From: Pseudomonas sp. Os17
GTDB lineage: Bacteria > Pseudomonadota > Gammaproteobacteria > Pseudomonadales > Pseudomonadaceae
Direction: 5' to 3'
NCBI RefSeq assembly: GCF_001547895.1
Contig: NZ_AP014627.1
Span: 5,583,501-5,647,500, forward strand
Length of the DNA stretch: 64,000 nucleotides
The notes under the pieces were generated by a model, which saw nothing but the letters and a program-made list of their open reading frames with translations, was not told where the DNA came from and ran no database searches. The position numbers and the translations under genes were made by a program. Below, one piece after another: positions 10,712 through 19,612 of the stretch (the stretch's first letter is position 1; the number at the start of each line of letters is the position of its first letter).

Positions 10712-11842
10712 ATGACTAACATACTAATAATTTCGTTTTCTCCCATAAAAACTGACCCTCGCGTGATGCGTCAAATTGACTCACTAAGAGGTTCATATCA
10801 TTTAACTGTTGCCGGATTTGGTAGCTCTCCGTACCCAGATATTGAGTTTATCGACATCAGCTCTATAGGTGCTCATTTTTTTAAAAAAGTCTTGAAAGGG
10901 ACTTTACTTATATCCCAATGCTTCGAAACTTATTACTGGAAAATGCCCTACGTCCTAAAAACCCTTAATTTACTACAAGGAAAAAAATTTGACTGTGTAT
11001 TAGCAAACGATATAAACAGTTTGCCGCTTGCTCTTCGCCTCGCAGGAAAATCCCCAACATTTCTTGATGCCCACGAGTACTCACCAAAGGAATTTGAAGA
11101 CCGCTTCATTTGGCGTTTATTTTTCTCAAAATTCTACGAATACATTTGTAAAAAGTACATCCCCAAAGTTTCTGTAATGTCTACTGTTTGCACGGGAATA
11201 GCTGAGGAATATGAAAGAAATTTCGGAGTACATTCTAATGTTGTCCTGAACGCACCGGCTTACAGCGAGCTATCACCAACACCAGTTATGGAAGGAGTCA
11301 TCCGCTTAATCCATCACGGCGCAGCTATTAGCTCAAGAAATCTAGAACTAATGATCGAAATGATGGACTATCTTGATGAACGCTTTACTTTGGATCTCAT
11401 GTTAGTAGACAACGGAAGCGGTTACCTTGAAACATTAAAAAAAATGGCAGCCAAGAATAATAAAATCAAATTTCGCCCGCCTGTCGACATGAAAAAAATA
11501 TCGTTCGAAATCAACAACTATGATATCGGCTTATTCTTGTTACCCCCCGTAAACTTCAACTACAAGCATGCACTTCCCAATAAATTTTTCGAGTTCATCC
11601 AAGCCCGCCTTGCCATTGCTATTGGTCCATCTGACGAAATGGCTCGACTGACAAAACAATATAACCTGGGTATAATCAGCGACGATTTTTCGCCAAAAAA
11701 CATGGCACACAAACTGTCTCAGCTGACATCAAAAGATATCTATCGAATGAAAGAGTCGGCCAACCTAGCGGCCAAAGACTTAAATGGCGACTCCACAAAA
11801 AAATTTATATTTGATACTGTAAAAAAACTCTTAAATAGTTGA
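10712..11842 (+). CDS. Glycosyltransferase, GT-B type
   Basis: A 376-residue putative glycosyltransferase. MTNILIISFSPIKTDPRVMRQ at the N-terminus and FLDAHEYSPKEFED near residue 118 resemble GT4-like enzymes of polysaccharide loci. The C-domain has the segment ALPNKFFEFIQARLAIAIG, which corresponds to the donor-binding helix. I chose ATG 10712; GTG 10703, overlapping the preceding stop, is an equally possible start and adds three residues. No clear E-x7-E is present, so the exact family is less certain. Very AT-rich. Confidence 0.75.
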   Translation: MTNILIISFSPIKTDPRVMRQIDSLRGSYHLTVAGFGSSPYPDIEFIDISSIGAHFFKKVLKGTLLISQCFETYYWKMPYVLKTLNLLQGKKFDCVLANDINSLPLALRLAGKSPTFLDAHEYSPKEFEDRFIWRLFFSKFYEYICKKYIPKVSVMSTVCTGIAEEYERNFGVHSNVVLNAPAYSELSPTPVMEGVIRLIHHGAAISSRNLELMIEMMDYLDERFTLDLMLVDNGSGYLETLKKMAAKNNKIKFRPPVDMKKISFEINNYDIGLFLLPPVNFNYKHALPNKFFEFIQARLAIAIGPSDEMARLTKQYNLGIISDDFSPKNMAHKLSQLTSKDIYRMKESANLAAKDLNGDSTKKFIFDTVKKLLNS

Positions 11843-11848
11843 CACAAA

Positions 11849-12718
11849 ATGCTAAGTATTTTGATGCCCGCCAAAAATGAAGCTCTTTACATTGAGGCAG
11901 CACTTCGTTCCATTGAAAAAATAAACAATCTCGACTTCGAAGTTATTGTTGTCGATGATGGATCTGATGACGAAACTTTCAACATTGTAGAGAGACTCGC
12001 TTTCAGCTTTGTAAAACTCATAAAAAGCGGGGGCGTTGGTAAAGCACAAGCCTTCAATATTGCTTATGAGAACGCATCTGGAGATATTTTTATCCTGCTG
12101 GCAGCTGACGACTTACTGATTGCAGAAAGTATTCATGAGCGAATCACGCCAATACAGAAAGAAGGCACACCAAAAGTCTCATACTGCAAACTAAAGTCTT
12201 TCTCCGCTGATTCAAAATACAATGCAATGACACTACCAAAGAACCCCGCACTGGGTCTTGAGTCAGGTGGTTGCATGGCGTTTAATCGTTCATTTGCTCA
12301 ATTGGCTTTTCCAATCCCAAGTTTTTTGCCGAATGAAGACGTGTGGATGATGCTCCACGCACGCTACTCTTCCGTCGAAGCAACTCACGTCCCTAAAATT
12401 GGAATTTTTTATCGAATTCATGACAACAACAGTTACAAGCGCGGGATCAACTACTCACAAATTAACGAACAGATGTGGGTCAGGCAGCGTGCAATATTCT
12501 ATTTTTACGAACAATACAAACCAAAACTTTCCCCTCAAAAACAGAGAGCACTTCTTGTAGCATTTCTTCTACAACTTTTGCGCTATCTTGGTTACTCAAA
12601 AATAATATGTTTCATCCCAGAAGCATCCTTAAAGGAACGGGCCAAACTTCTATTAAACTCTTCAGCTTGGCTTTACTCCATTAGAGAGCGTTTTTATAGC
12701 TTTTTCTCTGGACGGTAA
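11849..12718 (+). CDS. GT2 family glycosyltransferase
   Basis: Inverting GT-A enzyme, the last gene of the AT-rich cassette. The 289 residues open with MLSILMPAKNEALYIEAALRS and contain VIVVDDGSDDETF (about residues 32-45) and the metal-binding LLAADDLL near residue 85, then NEDVWMM as the likely catalytic-base region. It starts 6 bases after the preceding glycosyltransferase. Donor and linkage are not predictable. Confidence 0.87.
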   Translation: MLSILMPAKNEALYIEAALRSIEKINNLDFEVIVVDDGSDDETFNIVERLAFSFVKLIKSGGVGKAQAFNIAYENASGDIFILLAADDLLIAESIHERITPIQKEGTPKVSYCKLKSFSADSKYNAMTLPKNPALGLESGGCMAFNRSFAQLAFPIPSFLPNEDVWMMLHARYSSVEATHVPKIGIFYRIHDNNSYKRGINYSQINEQMWVRQRAIFYFYEQYKPKLSPQKQRALLVAFLLQLLRYLGYSKIICFIPEASLKERAKLLLNSSAWLYSIRERFYSFFSGR

Positions 12719-12930
12719 ATCGCCGTCATCGTCTAGGTTAGGCTTTATTCAAAGAAGGTGCTCCAGACTAGTACGTCTGGGGTCGCCCATAGCAGCCCAG
12801 TCTTCGCGAGATCCGCATCGAACCATGCTGCATGCTGGCTTTTTTAGCAAACCAGTACTCTCATACATCCCCTAGAACGCCAGCACCATCGCGCATATCC
12901 GCCACCCCGCACGCTCATCCAAGGAACCCC
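12719..12930. other. Junction after the O-antigen cassette
   Basis: No gene is seen. Base composition changes here from AT-rich to GC-rich. There is a perfect short inverted repeat CCAGAC/GTCTGG at 12763-12780 not followed by a T-run, and a weak T-stretch after CATGCTGCATG near 12840 that could end the operon. No transposase, tRNA or clear attachment site was found. Confidence 0.5.
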
Positions 12931-13560
12931 ATGTCAGAACAGCACGCCCCACACGCCGACTGGCCACCCGCTGGCTGCCCACCCCTGGCCTGGCAGGACC
13001 TGCCCGACCAGAGTGCACGGCTGAGTTGGTACCTGGCGGTCATCGGTGCCTACGGCGCGCTGTGGGAAGGTCACGTCAACGAGCCCGAATTAACCCCCGT
13101 CAGCGAAGAAGCGCTGGTGGCCCTGGAGCAGCGACTGGGCTGTACCTTGCCGTCCTCTCTGCGCGACTATCATCGGCAGCTGGGGGTCCTGTCCCTGGCG
13201 GAGATCCTTTGCAGCGTAGGCCCCGGCCATACCCCGATCCAGCCTCTGCTGGAGGCCTACCCTGGCATTGTCGATATCCCCGAGAGCGATCTGGACCTGA
13301 CACTGGCGCACCAGTTGGTTGCCTTTGGCGACTACCTGGGCAACGGCAACCTGTTCTGTTTCCACCGGGACAGCGGCGCGGTCTACTACTTCGATCACGA
13401 CACCGGTGTAGCGCTGACACGCTTCTTCGACTCCCCCGAGGAGTACCTGGATGCGCTGATGCTGCTGTGCATAGCCGAGGTGTACGAGGACGACGACGGC
13501 GCCGAAGCGCTGATCAGCCAGCGTTACGGCGACGACTTGGTGCGCAAGTGGCGCTACTGA
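12931..13560 (+). CDS. SMI1/KNR4 (SUKH) family protein
   Basis: A 209-residue cytosolic protein. The core LEQRLGCTLPSSLRDYHRQLG (about residues 64-84) and LVAFGDYLGNGNLFCFH near 128-144 are the SUKH-fold signature. In bacteria this fold is commonly an immunity protein against nuclease or other polymorphic toxins, but some members have no toxin partner. Start is ATG 12931 preceded by AAGGAA; an in-frame extension to 12832 has no family match. No toxin gene is adjacent, so an orphan immunity role is only a suggestion. Confidence 0.75.
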   Translation: MSEQHAPHADWPPAGCPPLAWQDLPDQSARLSWYLAVIGAYGALWEGHVNEPELTPVSEEALVALEQRLGCTLPSSLRDYHRQLGVLSLAEILCSVGPGHTPIQPLLEAYPGIVDIPESDLDLTLAHQLVAFGDYLGNGNLFCFHRDSGAVYYFDHDTGVALTRFFDSPEEYLDALMLLCIAEVYEDDDGAEALISQRYGDDLVRKWRY

Positions 13561-13638
13561 AGAACAAGGACCTCGATCTCTACTAACGCCAATGCCAGCG
13601 CACAATCTGCGGTTCTTAACCCCGAACAAGGATGCTCC

Positions 13639-14508
13639 ATGTTTCAGCGTGCCCTGATCTGCACACTCCTGACACTGATTGCCTTACCCGCCAGCGCCGC
13701 TCCGGCCAAGGTCGAACGTCGTTGCGGCTGGTTCGAGAACCCGACCCCGGCCAACGCCACCCTGACCGACCGCGACGGCGTCTGGGAAATTGCCAGCCAG
13801 GGCGGTTATCAGGCCGAAGGCGACTGGCCCACCTTCAACGACCAGCAATGGGTACGCACCAACAATCATTACGGCTACGGTTGCGCCTGTGTCAGCGCCA
13901 GCGCTGATCCACGGACTCATCGCCTCGACCAGTTGCACAAGGCCCAGGCCCGCCCGCTGTCCGCCTGTCGCAACGATCCCAGGCTGTATGAACCCTTGCG
14001 GGAGGAAGACGGGATACCGGTATTGCCCGAGGATTCGCCACGCTTCAACGGACCGGGATTCAGCCTGCAGTACCCCAAAGGCTGGAAGCTCAGCCAGACG
14101 CAGAACTGCCTCACCCTGGACCATCCGAACAAACGCCCAAACGAGGAGTACACCCTGCACCTGTGCCTGCGGCAGGGCAGCCTGGAACAGGCCGCCGAGG
14201 AGCTGTTTTTCTATCAGGAAAACGGCGTCTGGATGCGCAGCGCCGGAAGGGATGCACCCAGCCCGGTGCAGGACATTTCAGGCCCCGGCTGGAAAGGCTT
14301 GCGGGCCTATCAGACCTGCGGCATCAGCGATGAGGAAACCGGCTTTCACGCCTATGGTGGCACCTGCCTGATGGCGTTGCTCGACAGTGGTCGGCGTCAG
14401 GTGGTGGCTGACAGCGTGGGGTTCTTCCAGGACTTCGCGACCCTGGACGCGATCCTGCACTCGATCCGCTTCGACCCGGTGCCAGCGGCGCAACAGAACC
14501 CGCACTAA
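13639..14508 (+). CDS. Secreted DUF4087 domain protein
   Basis: A 289-residue exported protein of unknown function. It starts with a signal peptide (MFQRALICTLLTLIALPASA, cleavage about residue 21) followed by the DUF4087 hallmark RRCGWFENPTPANATLTDRDG. After about residue 125 a second region (FSLQYPKGWKLSQTQNCLTL) looks like a separate periplasmic domain. Several cysteines suggest disulfides. Its stop overlaps the tail of the convergent acetyltransferase gene, so the two transcripts end on each other. Confidence 0.75.
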   Translation: MFQRALICTLLTLIALPASAAPAKVERRCGWFENPTPANATLTDRDGVWEIASQGGYQAEGDWPTFNDQQWVRTNNHYGYGCACVSASADPRTHRLDQLHKAQARPLSACRNDPRLYEPLREEDGIPVLPEDSPRFNGPGFSLQYPKGWKLSQTQNCLTLDHPNKRPNEEYTLHLCLRQGSLEQAAEELFFYQENGVWMRSAGRDAPSPVQDISGPGWKGLRAYQTCGISDEETGFHAYGGTCLMALLDSGRRQVVADSVGFFQDFATLDAILHSIRFDPVPAAQQNPH

Positions 14509-15302
14509 GGCACGGCCCGATACAGGGTCTGCAGGTGGGACAGGCGCAGGCCGTAGTGCTCCAGGTTGCGCCGGCTTTGCGAGTTCAGCAGGGCGGTGGC
14601 CGCCACACTCTGGGCGCCGAGGGCGGCGGCCTGCTGCAAGCGATGGGCGATCAGGGCCCGGTGATAACCCTGGCCCCGGGCGGTCCGAGCGGTAAAGGCG
14701 GTGCCCAGGTAGGCCAGCGCGTTGTCAGCGATGAACAGCGCCGCCCCGGCCACTGCAATGCCCTGCTCGCGCAACAGGTACAAGTGCCCACGGTCCTCAT
14801 TGAGCAATCCACCGAAGGCCGCCTGATTGACCGGTCGGGCCGCCGCAGGCGTTTTGAAACTGTCCCCGTGCAGCACGCAGAAGTCTTCCAGGGTCGAGGC
14901 CGTCACCGGTTCGATATCCAGCGCCGAAGAGGGCGCGACACGCGGGTCCACCGAGGCGAACAGCTGCCCGTGGGTCCAACCCTTGAGACGCTGCAACGGC
15001 TGCCCCTCAAGCTCCAGGGTGTTCGCCACCTTGGCTGACTCAGCGATCAAGGCGATCGCCGGGGCGTAGGCCGCGCAAGTCTGTAACAGATCGACAAGGC
15101 TGCGCGCCTGTTGCCCGCAGTCGCCATGCACCCGGTTCATCATCGGACTGGGATTGCCGGCGACCACGAAGGCGCCACACTCCGGCTCGCCCAACAGGCT
15201 GGCCCGATAGGGGTTGCCCGGCAGATTCGCCAGCCCCTGAACCCGCGCCCGCAGGTATTGGGCCTCCGCATATTCAAGGGCCAGCGCGCGATGGCGGTCC
15301 AT
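14505..15302 (-). CDS. GNAT family N-acetyltransferase
   Basis: A 265-residue protein with a C-terminal GNAT domain. ALAYLGTAFTARTARGQGYHRALIAHRL (from about residue 198) holds the acetyl-CoA loop of the R/Q-x-x-G-x-G/A type, and SQSRRNLEHYGL near the end is the typical last helix and strand. The first 120 residues form an additional domain of unclear role. Start chosen is ATG 15302 (MDRHRALALEYA), 1 base after the HIT gene stop, so both are likely co-transcribed. Substrate unknown. Confidence 0.78.
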   Translation of the reverse strand: MDRHRALALEYAEAQYLRARVQGLANLPGNPYRASLLGEPECGAFVVAGNPSPMMNRVHGDCGQQARSLVDLLQTCAAYAPAIALIAESAKVANTLELEGQPLQRLKGWTHGQLFASVDPRVAPSSALDIEPVTASTLEDFCVLHGDSFKTPAAARPVNQAAFGGLLNEDRGHLYLLREQGIAVAGAALFIADNALAYLGTAFTARTARGQGYHRALIAHRLQQAAALGAQSVAATALLNSQSRRNLEHYGLRLSHLQTLYRAVP

Positions 15303-15303
15303 A

Positions 15304-15780
15304 TCAGCGGTTGCCCACCGGTGTTTCACTGACCCAGGGCACGCGCACCTGTTCGGCGATGCCGGCGGCCTGCTGCTGCAGGACGTCCAGTTTCGCGCGG
15401 CGCCCGAACACCCCAGTGAAATGCAGCAGCAGGCGCCCGGCAAACCCCAGGGCATCGCCGCGTGTCCGCGGGATCAGGTGCAGGTGGGCATGGGCAATGT
15501 GCTGGTTGGTGGCCCGACCATCATTGACCAGCAGGTGAGTGCCTTCGACGCCGTAGCCGGCACGCCGCTGCGCCGCCAGCAGGCCGTCGAACACCTGATA
15601 CAGATGCTGACGGACAAAACCGGGCAATTGATCGAGCTTTTCCACATGAGACTGGGGAATCAGCAGCACATGGCCCCGCCCCAGCGGATGCACGTCCATG
15701 AAGGCCATGCAGTGTTCATCGCGGTAAACCACGGCCGCCGGCAGGGTGCCGGCGACGATCTGGCAGAAAATGCAGTTCAT
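15304..15780 (-). CDS. HIT family nucleotide hydrolase/transferase
   Basis: A 158-residue protein starting MNCIFCQIV, the zinc-ligand-bearing N-terminus of Hint-like proteins. It carries LGRGHVLLIPQSHVEKL and the catalytic HAHLHLIPR triad motif near residue 99. Such enzymes hydrolyse nucleoside phosphoramidates or dinucleoside polyphosphates. ATG 15780 was chosen over an in-frame start 21 bases upstream because it matches the family N-terminus. It is followed directly by the GNAT gene. Confidence 0.87.
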   Translation of the reverse strand: MNCIFCQIVAGTLPAAVVYRDEHCMAFMDVHPLGRGHVLLIPQSHVEKLDQLPGFVRQHLYQVFDGLLAAQRRAGYGVEGTHLLVNDGRATNQHIAHAHLHLIPRTRGDALGFAGRLLLHFTGVFGRRAKLDVLQQQAAGIAEQVRVPWVSETPVGNR

Positions 15781-15891
15781 CCCTGAATCCTCAAGTGACA
15801 AGGTGCGTCCTGGCGAGCGCGGCCAATGTAACCCAGCTTGTCCCTTGAAGGCCCGCTCCTTGTCGGCCCGAGTGCCGAACCGGCCGGCGGA

Positions 15892-17499
15892 TCAGTCCAG
15901 GGCCAGGTAGGCCCGGGCGTCGACCTCGATCATCACCGGCTGCCGAGTGTCCTTGAGGCTCTGCAGCAAGTCCTGCAGCTGCCCTGGCGTGTCGGCGCGA
16001 TGGTGCGCCACGTGGAAGCTTTGGGCCATGGCCTCGAAGTTCGGGGTGAGGATGTCCACCCCCAGCGGCGCGATGTCCCGGGCCTGCATGTAGTCGCGGA
16101 TCTCGCCGTAGCACTGGTTGTTCCACACCAGCAGGATCACCCCGATCTGCGCTTCCTTGGCGGCGATCAGCTCGCTGCTGGCGAACTGCAGGCCGCCGTC
16201 CCCCACCAACGCCACCACCGGACGCTCGGGCTGTGCCAGCTTGGCGCCCATGGCTGCCGGCAGGCCGTAGCCCAGGGTGCCGTAACCGCTGCCGGCGTTG
16301 AACCAGCTGGCCGGGGCCGGTGCCTGGTAGCCGCAGGCGCCCTGGTACACCGGTTGGGTCGAGTCGCCCACCAGGATCGGGCTGCCCAGGGTGTCGCGCA
16401 GCAGGTCGAGCAAGCCCTGCAAGCCTTGTTGCTTGGGCGTCCAGCTGGTGCGTTCGGCCTGGTTCACGCGCTGCACGCTGTCCAGCGCCCAACGACCGCG
16501 AGCGCTGGGTGGCGCCACTTTGCCAAGCAAGGCTTGCAAGCCTTCCAGGGCATCGCCCACCAGGCCGACATGGGCCCGTTGCACGCCCATGACCTGCATC
16601 GGGTCGATGTCCAGGCGGATCAGCGAACCCTTGAAGCGCAGGGGCCCGAGGCCGAAGAAGTCGTAGTCGGTTTCCCCCAGTTCGGTGCCCACGGCAAGCA
16701 CCACGTCGGCCTCATCGATCAGGGCCCGGCCATGGGCCGATGACTGCACGCCGTCGAGCAGCAACGGATGGCCACAGGGCAGCAAGCCGCGGGCGTTGGT
16801 GGTCAGGGCCACCGGCGCTTGCAGGCGTTCGGCCAATTGCCGCAGGACCTCGGCGCAACCGCGGGCGCCGCCGCCGGCCAGGATCAGCGGCCGGTGGGCA
16901 CTGTTGAGCAAGGTCGCGGCCGCCTCGATCGAAGCCCCGGCAGGCGCCGGTGCACCGGGCAGGCTGCGGGGCATGAGGTTGAGGTCGGTGGCGGGCATGT
17001 CCAGCACATCCAGGGGAATCTCGATGTGCACCGGCCGTGGCCGCGCGCACTTGAACACGGCAAAGGCACGGGCCAGGAGCTCCGGCAGTTCCGCAGGCGA
17101 TTGCAGGGTATGACTGAAGGCACAGACCCCGGCCACCATCGCCCGCTGGTCCGGCAGCTCATGCAGGTGGCCATGGCCCAGGCGCAGGTGCTCGCGACGG
17201 TTGACCGTGGAAATCACCAGCATCGGCACCGAATCGGCGTAGGCCTGGCCCATGGCGGTGAGGATGTTGGTCATCCCCGGACCAGTGATGATGAAGCACA
17301 CTCCCGGCTTGCCGCTGGCCCGGGCATAGCCGTCGGCCATGAACCCGGCGCCCTGTTCGTGCCGCGGGCTGACATGGCGCAGGCGGCTGCCGTGCAGGCC
17401 GCGATACAGCTCGACGGTGTGCACGCCGGGAATCCCGAACACCGTGTCCACGCCATAACCTTCCAGCAAACGAACCAGGGACTGGGCACAGGTGGTCAT
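15892..17499 (-). CDS. aruI: TPP-dependent 2-oxoacid decarboxylase, AruI-like
   Basis: Probably decarboxylates 5-guanidino-2-oxopentanoate (2-ketoarginine) to 4-guanidinobutyraldehyde in the arginine transaminase pathway. The 535 residues show the cofactor-activating glutamate in RHEQGAGFMADGYA (Glu48), an acetolactate-synthase-like middle domain, and the TPP/Mg motif from GDGGLQF to WNNQCYG (about residues 432-460). The assignment to AruI rather than another acetolactate-synthase-like enzyme rests on resemblance plus the AruH-like aminotransferase in the same cluster. It lies 124 bases downstream of the LysR gene, in the same direction. Confidence 0.78.
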   Translation of the reverse strand: MTTCAQSLVRLLEGYGVDTVFGIPGVHTVELYRGLHGSRLRHVSPRHEQGAGFMADGYARASGKPGVCFIITGPGMTNILTAMGQAYADSVPMLVISTVNRREHLRLGHGHLHELPDQRAMVAGVCAFSHTLQSPAELPELLARAFAVFKCARPRPVHIEIPLDVLDMPATDLNLMPRSLPGAPAPAGASIEAAATLLNSAHRPLILAGGGARGCAEVLRQLAERLQAPVALTTNARGLLPCGHPLLLDGVQSSAHGRALIDEADVVLAVGTELGETDYDFFGLGPLRFKGSLIRLDIDPMQVMGVQRAHVGLVGDALEGLQALLGKVAPPSARGRWALDSVQRVNQAERTSWTPKQQGLQGLLDLLRDTLGSPILVGDSTQPVYQGACGYQAPAPASWFNAGSGYGTLGYGLPAAMGAKLAQPERPVVALVGDGGLQFASSELIAAKEAQIGVILLVWNNQCYGEIRDYMQARDIAPLGVDILTPNFEAMAQSFHVAHHRADTPGQLQDLLQSLKDTRQPVMIEVDARAYLALD

Positions 17500-17623
17500 C
17501 GACTACTCCTCTTGTTCTTATGCGTCCGGACGACACCCTGCGCCCGGCTGATGTCGAGGGACATTAGTCGCTGCACCCAAGGGGCAACAATCGAAAAAAA
17601 TCGCCGCGATTGCTCAATAAAAT

Positions 17624-18544
17624 TCACGCTTTGCCATTGCGCCGGGGTTCCGGGTGCAGGCGGGTGATGCCCTGCAGCTGGGATTTGACCCATTCGCTGA
17701 AGGCCAGCACCACCGGGCGCTCGGCCTTGAGCAGGTCGGCCACCAGGTAGTAGCCGCGGTTGGATTCGATCTCGGTGCCGAAGGGTTGCACCAACTGCCC
17801 CCTGGCCAGGGCCTCGCCGCTGATCAGGTTGTCGCCCATGGCGATGCCCTGGCCGGCGATGCAGGCCGACTGCACGAAGTGCGCGTCGGCAAACACGATG
17901 CCCCGGCGCACATCGACATTCGGCGCCCCGGCCGCCGCCAGCCAGACCCGCCAGTCGGAGTAGTCGATCATGTGCAGCAGCAGGGCGTGATCCAGGCTGT
18001 CGAGGGTTTTCAAACCGCCCATGGCATTGACCAGGCTCGGGCTGCACACCGGGAAATAGCGCAGGGAGACGATCTTCTGCACATGCTGGTTGGGCCAGTC
18101 GCCCATGCCATAGGCGACGAACAGATCGACGCTGCTGTCGCTGGTGTCGCCCGGGGTGCGGGGAGAAACCAGCTGCAATTCGACTTGGGGATACAGCGCC
18201 TGGAACTCGGCGATATGGGTGCACAGCCAATAGGTGGCGAACCCCGGCGGGCTGCTGATGCACAGTCGCCCGCTGACCTGCTGGCCGTCGGAGCGCTGGC
18301 CGGCCTCGAGGATATTGGCCAGCAGCAGGTGAATGTCCCGGGCATAGCGCTCGCCCTGGTAGGTGATGCGAATGCTGCGGCCCTGGCGCTCGGTCAGGGC
18401 AAACCCCAGGGTCTGCTCCAGGCTCTTGATCTGGTGGCTGATGGCGCTGGGGGTCAGGTTCAGCTCATTGGCGGCTTCGGCGACACTGCCCAGGCGGGCC
18501 ACCGCGTCCAGCGCGCGCAGAGCGGTCATGGAGGGATAACGCAT
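17624..18544 (-). CDS. LysR-type regulator, GcvA-like
   Basis: Transcription factor of 306 residues. The N-terminal winged HTH covers about residues 4-62 (MTALRALDAVARLGSVAEAA, then LTPSAISHQIKSLE), and the remainder is a periplasmic-binding-like effector domain with SSPPGFATYWL and the GcvA-group DLFVAYG-type strand. It is divergent from the amino acid ABC transporter and lies upstream of aruI, so it probably controls both, perhaps in response to arginine or a related guanidino compound. Start chosen is ATG 18544 (MRYPSMTALRAL), which fits the family N-terminus better than the longer frame. Confidence 0.87.
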   Translation of the reverse strand: MRYPSMTALRALDAVARLGSVAEAANELNLTPSAISHQIKSLEQTLGFALTERQGRSIRITYQGERYARDIHLLLANILEAGQRSDGQQVSGRLCISSPPGFATYWLCTHIAEFQALYPQVELQLVSPRTPGDTSDSSVDLFVAYGMGDWPNQHVQKIVSLRYFPVCSPSLVNAMGGLKTLDSLDHALLLHMIDYSDWRVWLAAAGAPNVDVRRGIVFADAHFVQSACIAGQGIAMGDNLISGEALARGQLVQPFGTEIESNRGYYLVADLLKAERPVVLAFSEWVKSQLQGITRLHPEPRRNGKA

Positions 18545-18768
18545 ACCGATCAGGCCTCGACTGCAAAAAACGAGTGCCAGCACCATAGCCGTAATCGCGA
18601 TCCGGCAATAGCCTTGCCCGTCGCCGAAAAAATCCCCGACTGCTGAAAAAAATTACCGAATCGGGCTAAAAATGCTCGATTGACCCCAGGCCATCGATGG
18701 CTAATTCTCCAGCCCTACCCTGTGCCGGGTACTGCCCGGCCATCGCACAATAACAAGAGGGTCGACCC
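18545..18768. promoter_or_regulatory. Divergent LysR/ABC transporter promoter region
   Basis: A 224-base gap between the start of the LysR gene and the start of the transporter operon. LysR proteins normally bind between divergent genes, so its operators should lie here. The stretch 18625-18675 is comparatively AT-rich with repeated AAAAAAT runs. I could not fix a single T-N11-A box. Confidence 0.5.
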
Positions 18769-19563
18769 TTGCAATCGCAGCCCAACTCCGTCAATCCCGT
18801 GGTGGCGATCGATGATCTGCACAAGAGCTACGCCGATCACCACGTGCTCAAGGGCATTGCCCTGCGCGCCAATGAAGGTGAAGTGGTGTCGCTGATCGGC
18901 TCCAGCGGCTCGGGCAAAAGCACCCTGCTGCGCTGCATCAACCTGTTGGAAATCCCCTGCAGCGGCAGCCTGCGCATCAATGGCGAAGAAGTGCGCCTGA
19001 AGACCGATCGCGCCGGCAACCCCCAGGTGGCCGACCCGGCCCAGGTGGCACGCTTGCGCACGCAATTGAGCATGGTGTTCCAGAGCTTCAACCTGTGGCC
19101 CCATCGCAGCGTGCTGGAAAACGTCATCGAGGCGCCAGTGTATGTCCTCGGCGAAGACCGCAAGGACGCCATCGCCCACGCCGAGCACCTGCTGGAAAAA
19201 GTCGGCCTGGCCAACAAGCGCGACGCCTTCCCGTCCTTTCTCTCCGGCGGCCAGCAACAACGGGTGGCCATCGCCCGGGCCCTGGCCATGCGCCCCCAGG
19301 TACTGCTGATGGACGAACCGACCTCGGCCCTGGACCCGGAACTGGTGGGCGAAGTGCTCAAGGTCATCCAGGGCATCGCCGAGGAAGGCCGCACCATGAT
19401 CCTGGTGACCCACGAAATGGCCTTCGCCCGGGATGTGTCGAGCAAGGTGATGTTCCTTCACCAGGGGCTGGTGGAAGAGGAAGGCCCGCCGCAACAAGTG
19501 TTCCTCAACCCGGTCAGCGAACGCTGCCGGCAATTCGTCATGGCCCAGGAAAACCGCGTCTGA
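18769..19563 (+). CDS. Polar amino acid ABC transporter, ATP-binding protein
   Basis: Energises import of a cationic or polar amino acid, probably arginine. The 264 residues have Walker A GSSGSGKST (44-52), the signature LSGGQQQR (about 158-165), Walker B VLLMDEP (about 179-185) and the switch histidine in LVTHEMAFA, matching HisP/ArtP/AotP. The start is the TTG at 18769, favoured by AAGAGGG ten bases upstream; GTG codons at 18799 and 18802 are alternatives. It is the first gene of the importer operon. Confidence 0.9.
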   Translation: MQSQPNSVNPVVAIDDLHKSYADHHVLKGIALRANEGEVVSLIGSSGSGKSTLLRCINLLEIPCSGSLRINGEEVRLKTDRAGNPQVADPAQVARLRTQLSMVFQSFNLWPHRSVLENVIEAPVYVLGEDRKDAIAHAEHLLEKVGLANKRDAFPSFLSGGQQQRVAIARALAMRPQVLLMDEPTSALDPELVGEVLKVIQGIAEEGRTMILVTHEMAFARDVSSKVMFLHQGLVEEEGPPQQVFLNPVSERCRQFVMAQENRV

Positions 19564-19612
19564 CGTCCCGCTTCAATCCTTGAAAACAACAACTTCGATA
19601 AAGGGTAAAGCC

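Noticed and set aside
12719..12930. Possible attachment site or tRNA remnant at the cassette edge
   Set aside because: No tRNA-like fold, direct repeat or integrase was found; the composition shift is better explained by homologous recombination.
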